Below are positions 34,288 to 45,494 of a stretch of 64,000 nucleotides of DNA, in pieces. Each line of letters starts with the position of its first letter. The stretch's first letter is position 1. Position numbers and translations under genes: made by a program. The notes beneath the pieces were generated by a model. It made no database searches, was not told where the DNA came from, and worked only from the letters and a program-made list of their open reading frames with translations. Source of the stretch: Corylus avellana. Its lineage: Eukaryota; Streptophyta; Magnoliopsida; Fagales; Betulaceae. The stretch spans positions 38,154,372 through 38,218,371 of the forward strand of contig NC_081543.1 in NCBI RefSeq assembly GCF_901000735.1. Reading direction: 5' to 3'.

Positions 34288-34760
34288 TATGTGTATTTGT
34301 TTTTGTATTAGCTGTAACTGTTCCAAGGTTTTCCAAAAATAAATGAATTCTATCTGTTTGATTGAAAGCCGCTTAGATGTTCTTTTCTGTCTTCTTGGAT
34401 TCCAGTTTTTCCTTCCATATGGGTTTATGGGCCATTGTTAGATTCTGAGCTGCCTTGGTTAATTTCTACATGTTGGTATTGTAGTGGGGTTTGAAGTAAT
34501 CAGCTCTGTTTTTTGTTGTTGTGTCGCTACCATATCTGCAGATGATAACAGTCTTTAGGAAATTAGGTGAAAGAAAGAATCATATTTGATTATGTAGTTA
34601 ATGTACATTACGTAGCTGAAAGAAAGAATCCATATAGATCTTGATTCACTATTTTCTTTTTCTTTTCTTTTTTTTTCTTTTTTTTTTTTGTGTGGTAGGA
34701 GTAATATATGATTACGTAGTTAATGTACATGTTTATTTGAGAAATTCAAGTAAAGAAGAG
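34288..34760. other. Conserved F-box 3' flank
   Basis: The same 3' block as after 23134, with a CT/poly-T tract at 34653-34690. No gene is seen. Confidence 0.55.
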
Positions 34761-34921
34761 ATGGGCAGCCCTTGTTGCCCAGAAGCCTCTTTAGCTATTT
34801 GTGATTGCCGGCGATATCTTGAAATATGTATGTTTTTGAAACCAGGAGATGAGGAGTGGACACCCTTTGATAATTCTTCTGAGAAGTGGATGGAGGTTGT
34901 TGATATTACAAGTTACAAGGG
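34761..34921 (+). pseudogene. Short F-box/DUF295 relic, copy 2a
   Basis: Starts like the relic at 23625 (GATGGGCAGCCCTTGTTGCC), runs through ICMFLKPGDEEWTPF and VDITSYKG, then stops abruptly at 34921. The following bases match 24360 onward in copy 1, so roughly 0.6 kb of the old gene has been deleted here. No F-box and no C-terminus. Confidence 0.82.
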
Positions 34922-35548
34922 AGTAAATTGTAATATGGCTTTTAAAATTATCAATAGATTAAAATGTAATAATGATTATTTCAAATTCAATAACAATTTT
35001 AAAAGTTAAGTCACATTTAGAATGACTATAAGAAAACTTTAATTCTTCTTATAGCATTACTCTTTGAAGTAATTGATTTTTGCTTGTAATGTCCTTGTCT
35101 AACTTTGAATGTGTAGGACTCATATGTGGGGGTCCTATAGATTTAATAATTTGATTTGAAAAAGAGTCGGATAAAAGATGAGTAAGAGTTAAAAGGAATA
35201 ACAAGTCTTTAAAAAGAAATTAGAATAACTCAAATTAATTTTCCTAGTCCAATTAACCAGAATTACAATTTGCTTCAAGTTAATACTTCTAGTCTAAGAG
35301 TTAGTGTTACTTTGTAATTCAATAATGCAGTTGGCTCAAAATTAGTCCAATTAGGATTAGAACTAAACCCTAGCCGCCCATGTAGGGTGTTTTTATCAAT
35401 ATCTCTTTGTTCTTCTTCAAATCTTAATCTTTTTTTTAAAAAAAAAAAAGGAACGAGAGTTTTAGTGGGGAATAAATTCTTGATAATATGCATTTATGTA
35501 GGACTAATTCGATGGTCTATTATTGTATGAGAGTTTCATCTTCCTTTG

Positions 35549-35648
35549 NNNNNNNNNNNNNNNNNNNNNNNNNNNNNNNNNNNNNNNNNNNNNNNNNNNN
35601 NNNNNNNNNNNNNNNNNNNNNNNNNNNNNNNNNNNNNNNNNNNNNNNN
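35549..35648. other. Assembly gap (100 N)
   Basis: Exactly 100 unknown bases, the usual placeholder for a gap of unknown size. The sequence before it (34288-35548) and after it (35949-37211) are paralogous, so the gap sits inside a locally repeated segment. The missing DNA must at least contain the 5' part of the gene that resumes at 35649. Confidence 0.98.
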
Positions 35649-35948
35649 GAGCGTGAGGTTAAAGTTTTCAAAATGGATTGGGTGAGGAAGGCGTGGGATG
35701 AGATCAAAAGCTTGGGTGATGAAGCAATTTTCTTGAGCTGTCATGAATCTGTGTCCATACAAGCTAAGGACTACACCATATTCAAACCTAATTGCATCTA
35801 TTTCACAGATGGTGCCTTCAGTATGCCAGTAGAGCAAATGGAGTTGGGGGTATACGATATCGCAAATCAGACTGTCGGTTCAGTCCCTCTCTCTATTCCT
35901 CGTGACGATAAGAAACAATGCTACCGATGGTTCACAACGCAAATATAG
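35649..35948 (+). CDS. F-box/DUF295 protein, subtype B, C-terminal part only (5' end in the gap)
   Basis: The open frame enters from the gap and codes for the last 99 residues, from EREVKVFKMDWVRKAWDEIK to CYRWFTTQI. It is a mosaic. EREVKVFKMDW matches the gene at 33175, while WDEIKSLGD, EQMELGVYDIANQTVGSV and the 3' flank (long T run, CCAGATGATAACAG) match the gene at 22022. So it is not simply a re-assembled copy of either. Whether the missing F-box part is intact cannot be judged. Together with 22022 and 33175 it makes a third member of this subtype in region 2. Confidence 0.8.
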   Translation, partial: EREVKVFKMDWVRKAWDEIKSLGDEAIFLSCHESVSIQAKDYTIFKPNCIYFTDGAFSMPVEQMELGVYDIANQTVGSVPLSIPRDDKKQCYRWFTTQI

Positions 35949-36439
35949 TATGTGTATTTTTTTTTTTTTTTTGTATTAGCTGTAACTGTTCCAAGGTTTT
36001 TCAAAAATAAATGAATTCTATCTGTTTGATTGAAAGCCGCTTAGACGTTCTTGTCTTTCTTCTTGGATTCCAGTTTTTCCTTCCAAATGGGTTTATGGGC
36101 CATTGTTAGATTCTGAGCTGCCTTGGTTAATTTCTACATGTTGGTATTGTAGTGGGGTTTGAAGTAATCAGCTCTGTTTTTTGTTGTTGTGTCGCTACCA
36201 TATCTGCAGATGATACCAGATGATAACAGTCTTTAGGAAATTAGGTGAAAGAAAGAATCATATTTGATTATGTAGTTAATGTACATTACGTAGCTGAAAG
36301 AAAGAATCCATATAGATCTTGATTCACTATTTTCTTTTTCTTTTCTTTTTTTTCTTTTGTTTTTTTTTGTGTGGTAGGAGTAATATATGATTACGTAGTT
36401 AATGTACATGTTTATTTGAGAAATTCAAGTAAAGAAGAG

Positions 36440-36603
36440 ATGGGCAGCCCTTGTTGCCCAGAAGCCTCTTTAGCTATTTGTGAATGCCGGCGATATCTTG
36501 AAATATGTATGTTTTTGAAATCAGGAGATGAGGAGTACTGGACACCCATTGATAATTCTTCTGAGAAGTGGATGGAGGTTGTTGATATTACAAGTTACAA
36601 GGG
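36440..36603 (+). pseudogene. Short F-box/DUF295 relic, copy 2b
   Basis: Third copy of the relic: DGQP position, internal jump, then ICMFLKSGDEEYWTP and VDITSYKG, ending at the same deletion point as the relic at 34761. It carries its own changes, including three extra bases (EEYWTP for EEWTP). No F-box. Confidence 0.8.
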
Positions 36604-37675
36604 AGTAAATTGTAATGTGGCTTTTAAAATTACCAATAGATTAAAATGTAATAATAATTATTTCAAATTCAATAACAATTTTAAAAGTTAAGTGACATTT
36701 AGAATGACTTTAAGAAGACTCTAATTCTTCTTATAGCATTACTCTGAAGTAATTGATTTTTGCTTGTAATGTCCTTGTCTAACTTTGAATGTGTAAGACT
36801 CATATGTGGGGGGTCCTATAGATTTAATAGTTTGATTTGAAAAAGAGTCGGATAAAAGATGAGTAAGAGTTAAAAGGAATAACAAGTCTTTAAAAAGAAA
36901 TTAGAATAACTCAAATTAATTTTCCTAGTCCAATTAACCAGAATTAGAATTTGCTTCAAGTTAATACTCCTAGTCTAAGAGTTAGTGTTACTTTGTAATT
37001 CAATAATGCAGTTGGCTCAAAATTAGTCCAATTAGGATTAGAACTAAACCCTAGCCGCCCATGTATAATAGGGTGTTTTTATCAATTTCTCTTTGTTGTT
37101 CTTCTTCAAATCTTAATTTTTTTTTTTTTAAAAAAAAAGGAACGAGAGTTTTAGTGGGGAATAAATTCTTGATAATATGCATTTATGTAGGACTAATTCG
37201 ATGGTCTATTATTGTATGAGAGTTTCATCTTCCTTTGGAAAGCTTTTAATTCAAAAATAATAATAATAATAATAATAATTTTTTATAGGAACACTATTTT
37301 TTTTTTTTTGAGAAGTTATTGGAACTTTATTTACATAAGAAAATCTAATTACACAATATAACTTTAATGTTATGGTGCCAATTTACTTATATTAAAAATT
37401 AAAAATGTCATTAGTAAATACTCAAATTATAAATTTACGTTATTCTATCCATTAACAAAAAAAAAAAACCCCATTACTATATGCTTTATTTCAATTAATA
37501 ATGCCGTGCTCCTTTATTTTCCACGCAAATTAAATAACGAGGACTATAATTAATTATTTATCCTAATGCAACCAGGATTAGAATAACTAGTCCAAGTCCA
37601 ACCAGGATTAGAATTGGTGGCATATAAATAGGAATTGCAGAGCAGGCGAATCACATACAAAATTTTCATAGAGAG
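36604..37675. other. Spacer and promoter region of the F-box gene at 37676
   Basis: Parallels 24365-24742 and 25830-26531 of copy 1 without the Harbinger-type element; the empty TTA site is near 36984-36986. It holds the ACTAAACCCTAGCC leader block, an (ATA)n tract near 37258-37279 and TATAAATA at 37623-37630. Confidence 0.5.
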
Positions 37676-38773
37676 ATGGCTACAGTTTCCGGCTCTTTTC
37701 TCCCGGAAGAGATGGTAGAGTTGATCATGCGGCAGTCAACCCATGTTGTTAATCTTGTTTACCTCTACCGCAACGTGTGTCGTTCATGGCGGTCGGTCGC
37801 CGACAGGGTGTTAGCGTCGTCGCCTCCACACTTACTTGCCTTCGACGAAGAGAGTATAGAATTGTTCAATATCTTCACCGGAGACTCAAGGGTGTATAAA
37901 ATTCCCGAGTTGAAGAATCGTGGTAGGCGGCAGCCAGCGGTGTTGCCCAGGATTGTCTACTCCTGCCATGGTTGGCTGGCAATGGATTTCACCGCATCCA
38001 AGTGTTACCGTGGCCGCAAGAATCACGCTCACGATATCTGTCTCTACAACCCGTTCTCAAGGGCTCAGATTTGGCTCCCTACGTTCACAATCGACCACTC
38101 TCTTCGAACATACGGTACCCAGAATATCAATTTCGTTTTATCATCTACCCAGAAAAATCCAAGTTCAATTGCTTTATCTGTTCGTGAGGGGGGAGGAAAA
38201 TTGATGTTTTGGAAAGCAGGAGACGAAAAGTGGACACTCTTTGATAACCCTCTTGTTGACAAGCGGATGTTGGTTGCTGATATTATAGGCTACAAGGGTG
38301 GATTCTGTGCAATTTACTCCTTTGGCTTTGGGTACATTATACAATTTGAGCTGAGCCCTGTTCCTCGTGCCAGAGAACTTCCAACTAGTAATGTGATGCT
38401 TCTTAATCATGAATCTTCGTATCTGGTGGAATCGCTGTCTGGGGAACTGTTGCTGGTTCATAGATGTTTCCACCCACACGATGAGTTTATGGTTTTCAAA
38501 TTCGATTGGGAGAAGATGGAGTGGGATGAGATCAGGAGCATAGGTGATGAAGCAATTTTCTTGGCTCGTAATCAATCTGTGTGCATAAGAACCGATGAAT
38601 CTACCGTATACAGACATAATTGCATCTACTTCACATTGCAATTAGATGTCATGAAGAATCCAATAAGAGACGCGGAGGATGTTGGGGTATACGACATGGC
38701 AACTAAAACCACCCATCCGTTCCCTTACTTTTCTAATAATCTACGCCACCGATGGTTCAACATGCAACTATAG
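37676..38773 (+). CDS. F-box protein with DUF295 domain, subtype E, copy 2
   Basis: Intronless, 365 residues, twin of the gene at 26532. It has the same F-box (FLPEEMVELIMRQSTHVVN, NVCRSWRSVA) and the same divergent landmarks (SCHGWLAMD, FLARNQSVC, HRWFNMQL). It lacks the CAIYS repeat and instead reads CAIYSFGFGYIIQFELS. A few scattered substitutions occur, such as AFDEE for AYDEE and HPHDEFMVFKFDW for PPYDEFMVFKLDW. Intact, predicted SCF receptor, target unknown. Confidence 0.88.
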   Translation: MATVSGSFLPEEMVELIMRQSTHVVNLVYLYRNVCRSWRSVADRVLASSPPHLLAFDEESIELFNIFTGDSRVYKIPELKNRGRRQPAVLPRIVYSCHGWLAMDFTASKCYRGRKNHAHDICLYNPFSRAQIWLPTFTIDHSLRTYGTQNINFVLSSTQKNPSSIALSVREGGGKLMFWKAGDEKWTLFDNPLVDKRMLVADIIGYKGGFCAIYSFGFGYIIQFELSPVPRARELPTSNVMLLNHESSYLVESLSGELLLVHRCFHPHDEFMVFKFDWEKMEWDEIRSIGDEAIFLARNQSVCIRTDESTVYRHNCIYFTLQLDVMKNPIRDAEDVGVYDMATKTTHPFPYFSNNLRHRWFNMQL

Positions 38774-40765
38774 TAGTAGTAGTACGCCTATTTGTTTTTG
38801 TAATAGCTTTAACCACTTGGGTGTTTTGAAAATCAAACGAATTACATTCTATATATTTGAATGTAAACCGCTTAATTAGACGTTATTGTCTTTTATTTTA
38901 TTTTATTTTTTTATATGGTCAATTGTGAGCTATCTTGGTTAATTTCTACATGTTTGTATTGTAGTTGGTTTTGAAGTAATCAGTGAAATATCTTTATGAA
39001 ACATTCGGAGATTCAATCTAGGATTGTAGCCAGAGGAAGGTTTAAGAGGACTAGTGAGAATTTGCAATTATGCAGAAGTAGATGGAATTTTCTTACTGGT
39101 ATGTTAATTGCTGTGAATGGCAATAGAAGGTGATGGTTTTATCTAGACCGTTTTGTTTGTAGATTTATGCAGTTTTTTGTAGAAAGTGGATGTCTTTGCT
39201 ACTGCTACTCCCAGATTGAACAAACAACAAGCAGTGAAGCTTCCTGCCAAACAATCATCAACCAGAATAGATCAAGACATTACTTGGGAGTTGGGATAAT
39301 CCCAATTAGCACATACTGCAATATTCTCACCGTTGTCATTCTCCCCAATGCCATCAAAGGTCTATTTAGGATTGCGATTTTAATAAGTGAGATTTTAAAA
39401 ATTGCGTTTTTAAAAATCTTGATTTTCAAATTGCAAAGGGAGTTTGGTAAAACATGTTTAAAAGTATTTTTTATCAAATATTTGTTATGCGAAATCGTAG
39501 ATTTTGTTTCTTCCTATTTTAGATTAAGTGTTTTTTAAATTCTTCATATATTAGATTATTTACTTTTTAAATTCTTCTTATTTTAGATTAAGTGTTTTTT
39601 AAATTGCAAAGCCAAATGCTTTATGTTTTATGATATCTTTTAAAAACATAGATTATTCTTGCGAAATCGCAATTTCAAACGCACCCAGATGGCCTATTTG
39701 GTTGCAACTTAGTTAGCCGGACTCCCTTGGAGAAGTAGCTTCAACTCCAAGGCATCATGATTCATGAATCACCTTTTTCCTCTCTGTTTTTACTTTTTGG
39801 CACGAACCCTAATTCTTGTAGCACAATTTTTTAAAAATAACCCTAGAACTAAACCCATACTATTTGAACGTATATTTGGCTTTTTGAATTAAGAGTTTTA
39901 ACAATATTAAAATCTTATCCTAGTCCAAAACTATAGCCACACTGATCTCTTTCTCACTTCTAATTGAATTCTTTGAACTTTTATTTTTATTTATTCACAC
40001 TTGATATCTAAATCAGAAGGATTGCAGAAATTTAATTAAGAATGGTTTGAATATAATGAATTCCTCGATAATATTTCTTTTCTTTTCTTTTTTATTGAAT
40101 TATTATTTTTTATATTTTTTCTATTCTTTTTAAAACATTTTCACAAAACGGGTTATAGGGTACGTAGTATAAGTTAATATTAGTATAGAATTTGCTTGTA
40201 ATATATATTAATACAAGTTAAGAACCCTAGTCCAATTCACAAGACCCGCTACAGATCATCTCATAGTCACTTCTGCACCTCTTTAGTCTTGTAAAAACTA
40301 ATACAGTCCAAAAAATTTATAGGGTGTTATAATGTCTACCACTCTTTATAATAGATTTTGTCACCGTCGTAACTATCTGCCACATGTTATGCTTTCATTA
40401 AAGATCTCCATGTTAAGAATATAGAAATGTTTGATCTCAATATTTTTTCTATATTTTCTCTATCTCATCTTATAAATCAATCATTAGATTTATAGACTTA
40501 TAAACCCCACACAAATCAATGGTGAACCCTATAAATTTAATGATTGATCTATTAAATTTGTATAAAAATATGGACAAATTATTAACACCAAACATTTTTT
40601 TACAAATATCATTTGCATCTAACGTGGCTTAAGAGTGGATCTAGTATGGTGCCACCACCATGCAACTGTTTTGGGGTCGCTTGGTTTATGGATTGAGGTA
40701 GCGGGTCCACAAGCCCTATATGATGGAAAAGAATCGTTATCTAATCTTGTAATTAAGAATAAAGC
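38774..40765. other. 3' flank and spacer, right end of copy 2
   Basis: Conserved F-box 3' flank, then AT-rich spacer. At 39355-39700 there is a MITE-like stretch rich in GCGATTTT / AAATCGCAA words that differs by indels from copy 1. No gene is seen. Confidence 0.5.
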
Positions 40766-40810
40766 ATGAGCAACATTTTTATCTTGCAAATCTTAATGTG
40801 GTAGTCTCAA

Positions 40811-41350
40811 CTAAGGGTGGGAAGATTAACTGTTTACCGCCTACCGACTGCAATCGAACTGACATTAACCGCCTACTGCCAAAAGTCGGTCGGTAATCAG
40901 TTAAGGACTTTAATACCGACATCGGTTTGGTTCGATTAATCAGAATAAATATTTTTTATCGGTTAACCGAATTAACCGATAAGTAACCGAATTAACTGAT
41001 AATTAACCAATAAAAAATATAATTCTGATAATCAACCAATAATAAATCTTCTAGGATCATTTTATTAGTAGAAATGTAGAACATATGTATGGTGGACTCT
41101 TATTGTGTTAATTAATAGGTCAATTTAAAATTTGTTTAGTTTAATAAGCTATTTTAGCCCAAAAAATTAATTTGAGACCCCAAAACAATCAATTTTTGGC
41201 CCAATTTAAAAAGCTAACCATTTTTAACCGAAATATCTGTTTAACTTTTGAAATAAATCCTTATCAAAATGCTATTGGTGAATTAACCGATTTAATCAAC
41301 AATTTCAGTTAACCGTTGAAAATGGCTTTACCGAATTGATACACACCCCT
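40811..41350. mobile_element. hAT-like MITE (about 540 bp)
   Basis: Ends CTAAGGGTGGG on the left and the complement of AGGGGTGTGTATC on the right, with near-perfect 8-bp flanks AGTCTCAA (40803-40810) and AGTCCCAA (41351-41358). The interior is rich in ACCGA/TCGGT words (AATTAACCGA repeated). No coding capacity. It lies about 45 bp beyond the end of copy 2. Confidence 0.68.
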
Positions 41351-41781
41351 AGTCCCAATCAACCCTTGATTTTTTTTTTTTTTAATTTTTTTTTGTAATA
41401 ATAACGGATCCAAGGGTTGATTAGGACATTAAGAAATAAAAATATGATATATTTTTTCTTTTATTTTATAAATAAGAAATGTACAAAAGAGATTGATGAC
41501 AACTCCTAGGTCAAACAGTATTATAATTTTGCTTGTAATATAAGTTAAGAGAAAAATAAATAATCGATTTTTTAGTATTCTTTAAGTTTTATTAATTAAT
41601 TAATTATATTATTAGCGTTTAATTTAATATTTGAAGAGTTAGTGTTCGTTTGTAATTCAATGATAAGCTCGGCTATATTTAAGTATTCTTTTGTACTAAA
41701 AATGCAAATTCATTTTTGTTTGTGAGTTCACTTTGTTGCGATTACTTACTGTTCACGCCAATTCCTCTGTTTTGCTTGTAA
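41351..41781. other. Promoter region of the F-box gene at 41782
   Basis: AT-rich spacer with poly-T near 41373-41394 and ATTAATTAATTA near 41590. GGCTATATTTAAGTATTC near 41671-41688 is the nearest TATA-like sequence. No gene is seen. Confidence 0.4.
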
Positions 41782-42888
41782 ATGTCGTGGGCTGACCTCC
41801 CAGAAGAGTTGCTAGAGATCATCTTGAAGCAGCCAACATATGCCGTTAATCTTTACCACTACCGCGACGTGTGTCGTTCATGGCGGTCCGTCGTCGACAA
41901 ACAGTTATGCTCGTCACCTCCGCATCTACTTTTGTACGAAAAGCAAAACGGAGTTGTAAAACGCATACGTTTGTCGGATGTTTTCACCGGCGACTCAAGC
42001 ATCCTTGAAATTCCGGAATTCAAGGTACGTGATGGGCGGAGCTTGGTCCTCAGGAGCGTCCACCCGTGGCATCGTTGGCTGGTAATGCACGGCACCACAC
42101 CCAACTGTTACTCCGGCCGCAGCCGCAGCCACAGCCGCAACCGCAAGAATCTCGCTCATCATATCTGTCTCTATAACCCATTCTCAAACGCTCGGATACG
42201 GCTCCCTGCGTTCACACTTGACCAATCTCTTGACACCCTGAACCGCAAGTTCGTTTTCTCATCTCAACCCACAAATCCAACTTCAATTGCTTTAGCCGTT
42301 CGTGATGGGCGATTTCTTGAGAAGTTGATGTTTTTGAAACCAGGAGATGAGGAGTGGACAACCTTTGTTAATGGTATTGAGAAGCGGATATGGGTTATGG
42401 ATATTATATGTTACAAGGGTGGCTTCTGTGCACTTGACTGGTACGAAAATATCATACAATTTGAGTTGAGCCCTGTTCCTCGTGTCAAAAAAACCCCAAC
42501 TAAATTTAATAGATCAAGTCAGGATCCAGATGAGTATGAGGATGATTATGAGTTTCTGGTGGAATCTCTGTGTGGGGATATGTTGATGGTTCATGTATTT
42601 TGTAACCTCCTGGAGACCATAAAGTTCAAGGTTTACAAATTGGATTGGGAGAGGATGGAGTGGGATGAGATCAAAAGATTGGGTGAAGAAGCAATTTTCT
42701 TGTGCTGTGATGGATCTGCGTGCATACGAGCTGATGACTCTACCATATACAAGCCTAATTGCATCTATGATATCTTCCATGGGGATTTTCGGGTATATGA
42801 CTTGGGAAATGAAACTATCGGTCTGTTCCCTCACTCTTTTCCTTGTTACAGTGCTCTACACTTCCGATGGTTCAAAACACATTTATAG
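41782..42888 (+). CDS. F-box protein with DUF295 domain, subtype A
   Basis: Intronless, 368 residues, with the ATG at MSWADLPEELLEIILKQPTY. F-box at about residues 3-40 (DVCRSWRSVV). The DUF295 domain has landmarks PWHRWLVMH, ICLYNPFSNA, LMFLKPGDEEWTTF, CYKGGFCALDW and GEEAIFLCCDGSACIRADDS, and a truncated end FRWFKTHL. The variable loop after the MH is expanded to a basic repeat (GRSRSHSRNRKN) built from CGCAGC/CACAGC hexamers. An acidic stretch DPDEYEDDYEF precedes LVESLCGD. This is the only intact subtype A gene in the window; relics are at 47152 and 52816. Predicted SCF receptor. Confidence 0.9.
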   Translation: MSWADLPEELLEIILKQPTYAVNLYHYRDVCRSWRSVVDKQLCSSPPHLLLYEKQNGVVKRIRLSDVFTGDSSILEIPEFKVRDGRSLVLRSVHPWHRWLVMHGTTPNCYSGRSRSHSRNRKNLAHHICLYNPFSNARIRLPAFTLDQSLDTLNRKFVFSSQPTNPTSIALAVRDGRFLEKLMFLKPGDEEWTTFVNGIEKRIWVMDIICYKGGFCALDWYENIIQFELSPVPRVKKTPTKFNRSSQDPDEYEDDYEFLVESLCGDMLMVHVFCNLLETIKFKVYKLDWERMEWDEIKRLGEEAIFLCCDGSACIRADDSTIYKPNCIYDIFHGDFRVYDLGNETIGLFPHSFPCYSALHFRWFKTHL

Positions 42889-43228
42889 TACGCATATTTG
42901 TTTCTGTAATAGCTGTAACTACTTCCAAGTTTTCAAAAAATAAATGCATTCTATCTGTTTGATTGAAAGCCGCCCCTTAGACGTTCTTGTCTTTCTTCTT
43001 GGATTGCAATTTTTCATTCCATATAGGTTATTTTTACATTTTTCTTGTTGTAGGAGTAATGTAGGGTTAATTGTGAGCTTCTGAGCTATGTTGGTTAATT
43101 TCTACATATTGGTATACTAACAATTATCTGGTTTGTTATCTTTGCATCCATAATTGTTGTTTTGGATCAATTTTTCAATGTCTTGTAACAAATCCACCCA
43201 TCAAGTGTCTTGTAACACTCCGATCTCA
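42889..43228. other. Conserved F-box 3' flank
   Basis: The shared 3' block again (GCTGTAACTACTTCC, AAAGCCGCCCCTTAGACGTTC, TTCTTGGATT). It contains a 4-bp CCCC expansion not seen in other copies. No gene is seen. Confidence 0.5.
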
Positions 43229-43490
43229 TATTGGTATTATGCGTACATGCATACAATTAGCAAAAACCACGAATACACATGTAGTCTATGTAGATGTGGA
43301 TAGCAGTGTATATGGATAGCGGATAACCCATTACCTAATATATGGATAGCGGATAATAACCGCAATAACTGTGTGAATGCAGTTAGTAAAAACTTGGTGC
43401 AGATGTGGATGTGAATATCTAAAAGGAATATTGCAAATAATCGTACTCGCATGTATATCGCTACTGATAAGTGCTAAGTCGCATATTACT
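43229..43490. repeat. Dispersed GGATAGCGGATAA repeat, copy 1
   Basis: Rich in GGATAGCGGATAA / GATGTGGATG words. Related copies lie at about 48225-48810 and 54055-54340, each downstream of a subtype A gene or relic. It resembles non-autonomous hAT-type elements but has no clear ends here. Non-coding. Confidence 0.5.
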
Positions 43491-44221
43491 TACTTATTAG
43501 ATAAAATTTAGCTTTATAAGTGATTTAAAAAAATATAAATTAACTAATCCTTTTAAGATAATAGCATGGTTGTTACATCTCTTCCTTCATTCATATATGA
43601 AAGCAACATTACCAAAGAATCCCCAACAGAAACCCACTGTACTGGAAATGCATATGCATATGGTCCACAATCACAAGCATCGGGGACCAAATAGATGAAT
43701 ATGCATATCAAAATTCACCTCCTTGAGTCAATCCATAAACCCTATATATATAACAGGCACAGATGAGACAATAATCTCATAGGCTGATGGTCAAGATTTA
43801 AAAAATAAAATTAATAAAAAAAAATTGATTAAAGACTTTAAAAAATATAACTAACAAAATAAATAAATCATTCAAAAAGATTTAATGAAATTATTGGTGT
43901 TTTCTATAGTTTCAAGTAATTACAATTATATATTCCATATAATTAAAATATGTAATAAAAACTTACAAACAAAAAGGTAATAACAATTATATATATATAT
44001 AAACAACCAACTAATTTTAAAACTTTAATCTGATTATATATATGAGATTTTTTTAGAAAAAGAGAATTGTAAAAAAAAAAGGGTGGTTATTTTTTGTTTT
44101 GTTATGGGCAGTTTTTTTACTATACATCATACTCGAAAAAAAAAAACAAAACAAAAAATAGCTACACAATTGATGTGTATTATTAAACGGCTTGGAGAAG
44201 AAAAGCAAGTCAACTAACAAT

Positions 44222-44470
44222 AAGAGTTTGTTTGAGATTGCGTTTGAAAAATAGAATTTTTAAGCCAAAAAAAAGCTTTTGAGCAAAAATTTTATTTTTA
44301 AGCATTTGCCAAAAGTGTTTTTTTTTTTTTTCTGGGTAATTTTAATATTTTTTCAACCCTTAAAAGCACTTTTTAATTTTTTTACCAAACGAATATGTTT
44401 TTCTTCAAATAAGCTTTTTAAGTGTTAAAAGCACTTTTAAACCTCTCAAACACAATCTCAAACAGACTCT
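44222..44470. mobile_element. Short MITE with about 24-bp inverted ends
   Basis: Left end GAGTTTGTTTGAGATTGCG; right end is the complement of GAGTCTGTTTGAGATTGTG. Flanks read AATA on both sides. It has no coding capacity. The paralogous spacer near 49725 lacks it, so the insertion is younger than that duplication. Confidence 0.68.
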
Positions 44471-44473
44471 AAT

Positions 44474-45391
44474 AGGGGTGTCAATCCGGTCCGGTTTTTG
44501 GCCAAAATTGGGAACCAGAACCGGGGTACCCCGGTTCTTGGTTTTGAGAAATCGGAACCGGGACCCAGTTAACTGGGGTCCCGGTTACCAGCCGGTTTCG
44601 GTTTTACCCGGTCCGATAATCGATTTTTTAAGAAAATTATTTTTTGGGCTTATTTTAAGTATTGGCCGGGCCTAAAATAAGCTCATTTTTTCATAAATTG
44701 GCTCATTTTTTTTTAAAAAAAAATCTATTAGTGTTTTGTCTAAATTAAATGAGCTTTGTTGTCATTGTTCCAAATAATTATTACAACAATAAATATAAAC
44801 TACCAACAATAAATACCTTATATATATTCAAACAATATATTTCATTGTGAGCCTAAGAAATTGTAAGAACCAAACTTTATGCAAAGAAATGCATCAAATA
44901 AGTGACCCAATTGACCAAAATTTCCATATGCTTAAGACCCCAACATCAAAAAATGAACAACTACTACAATCAACCCAATAAACCCAACATTAGAATTCCA
45001 TCAAATCTTGTTTATATGTTAATATTATACACTAAAGTAACAATATATATAAATATTAAAACAATAAATATAAACTACCAACAATAAATATATATGTATA
45101 TAAATATTACAACAATATATTTCTTTGTTTTCCATTTTTTCTACTCTCCAAACGGATTGTCTGAAAATTTCAATTTAACATATATATAAAATAATATATA
45201 AATATTATTAAATAAAATGTAAATAAAATAGAAACCCAGTTCCCGGTTTTCTGATAAAAACCGGGTACCGGAACTGGGATACCCGATTTTTAAATTTTTC
45301 AAATTGAAACCGAAACCGGGTTCCAGTTTCTCAGTTTCAGATTTTTGGGTTTCCTGATTTCGATTCCGATTTCCTGGTAATTTTTAACCCC
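44474..45391. mobile_element. Non-autonomous hAT-like element (GGTTCCGG-rich), about 0.9 kb
   Basis: Starts AGGGGTGTCAATCCGG and ends GGTAATTTTTAACCCC, with subterminal CCGGTT/AACCGG words at both ends and an AT-rich middle (AACAATAAATATAAACTACC phrase repeated). A clear target duplication is not seen. The paralogous spacer near 49725 lacks it. Non-coding. Confidence 0.6.
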
Positions 45392-45494
45392 GTATGCGCT
45401 AAAGCTAATTTAAACGGTGCGAAGACATCAAAATTGTCTAACATAAAAATCAGGAAGGCAAAAATTGTGACAGAAAAAAATTGTTTCCGGGGGC

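Larger units (their letters stand above)
29559..40765 (+). repeat. Tandem segmental duplication, copy 2 (about 11.2 kb)
   Basis: Head-to-tail with copy 1. It starts CAATGGAACCGAAGTC at the junction and ends at TAATTAAGAATAAAGC (40765), where the sequence leaves copy 1 and runs on into ATGAGCAAC. It contains F-box genes at 30156, 33175 and 37676, an extra gap-truncated gene at 35649 and two relics. Confidence 0.93.

Noticed and set aside
35549..35648. ORFs crossing the N run
   Set aside because: Translations through N are meaningless. Only the part from 35649 onward can be read.
43229..43490. GGATAGCGGATAA repeats as a CRISPR-like or satellite array
   Set aside because: Units are irregular, without constant repeats or spacers, and the locus is in a plant nuclear genome. 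A degenerate dispersed element fits better.
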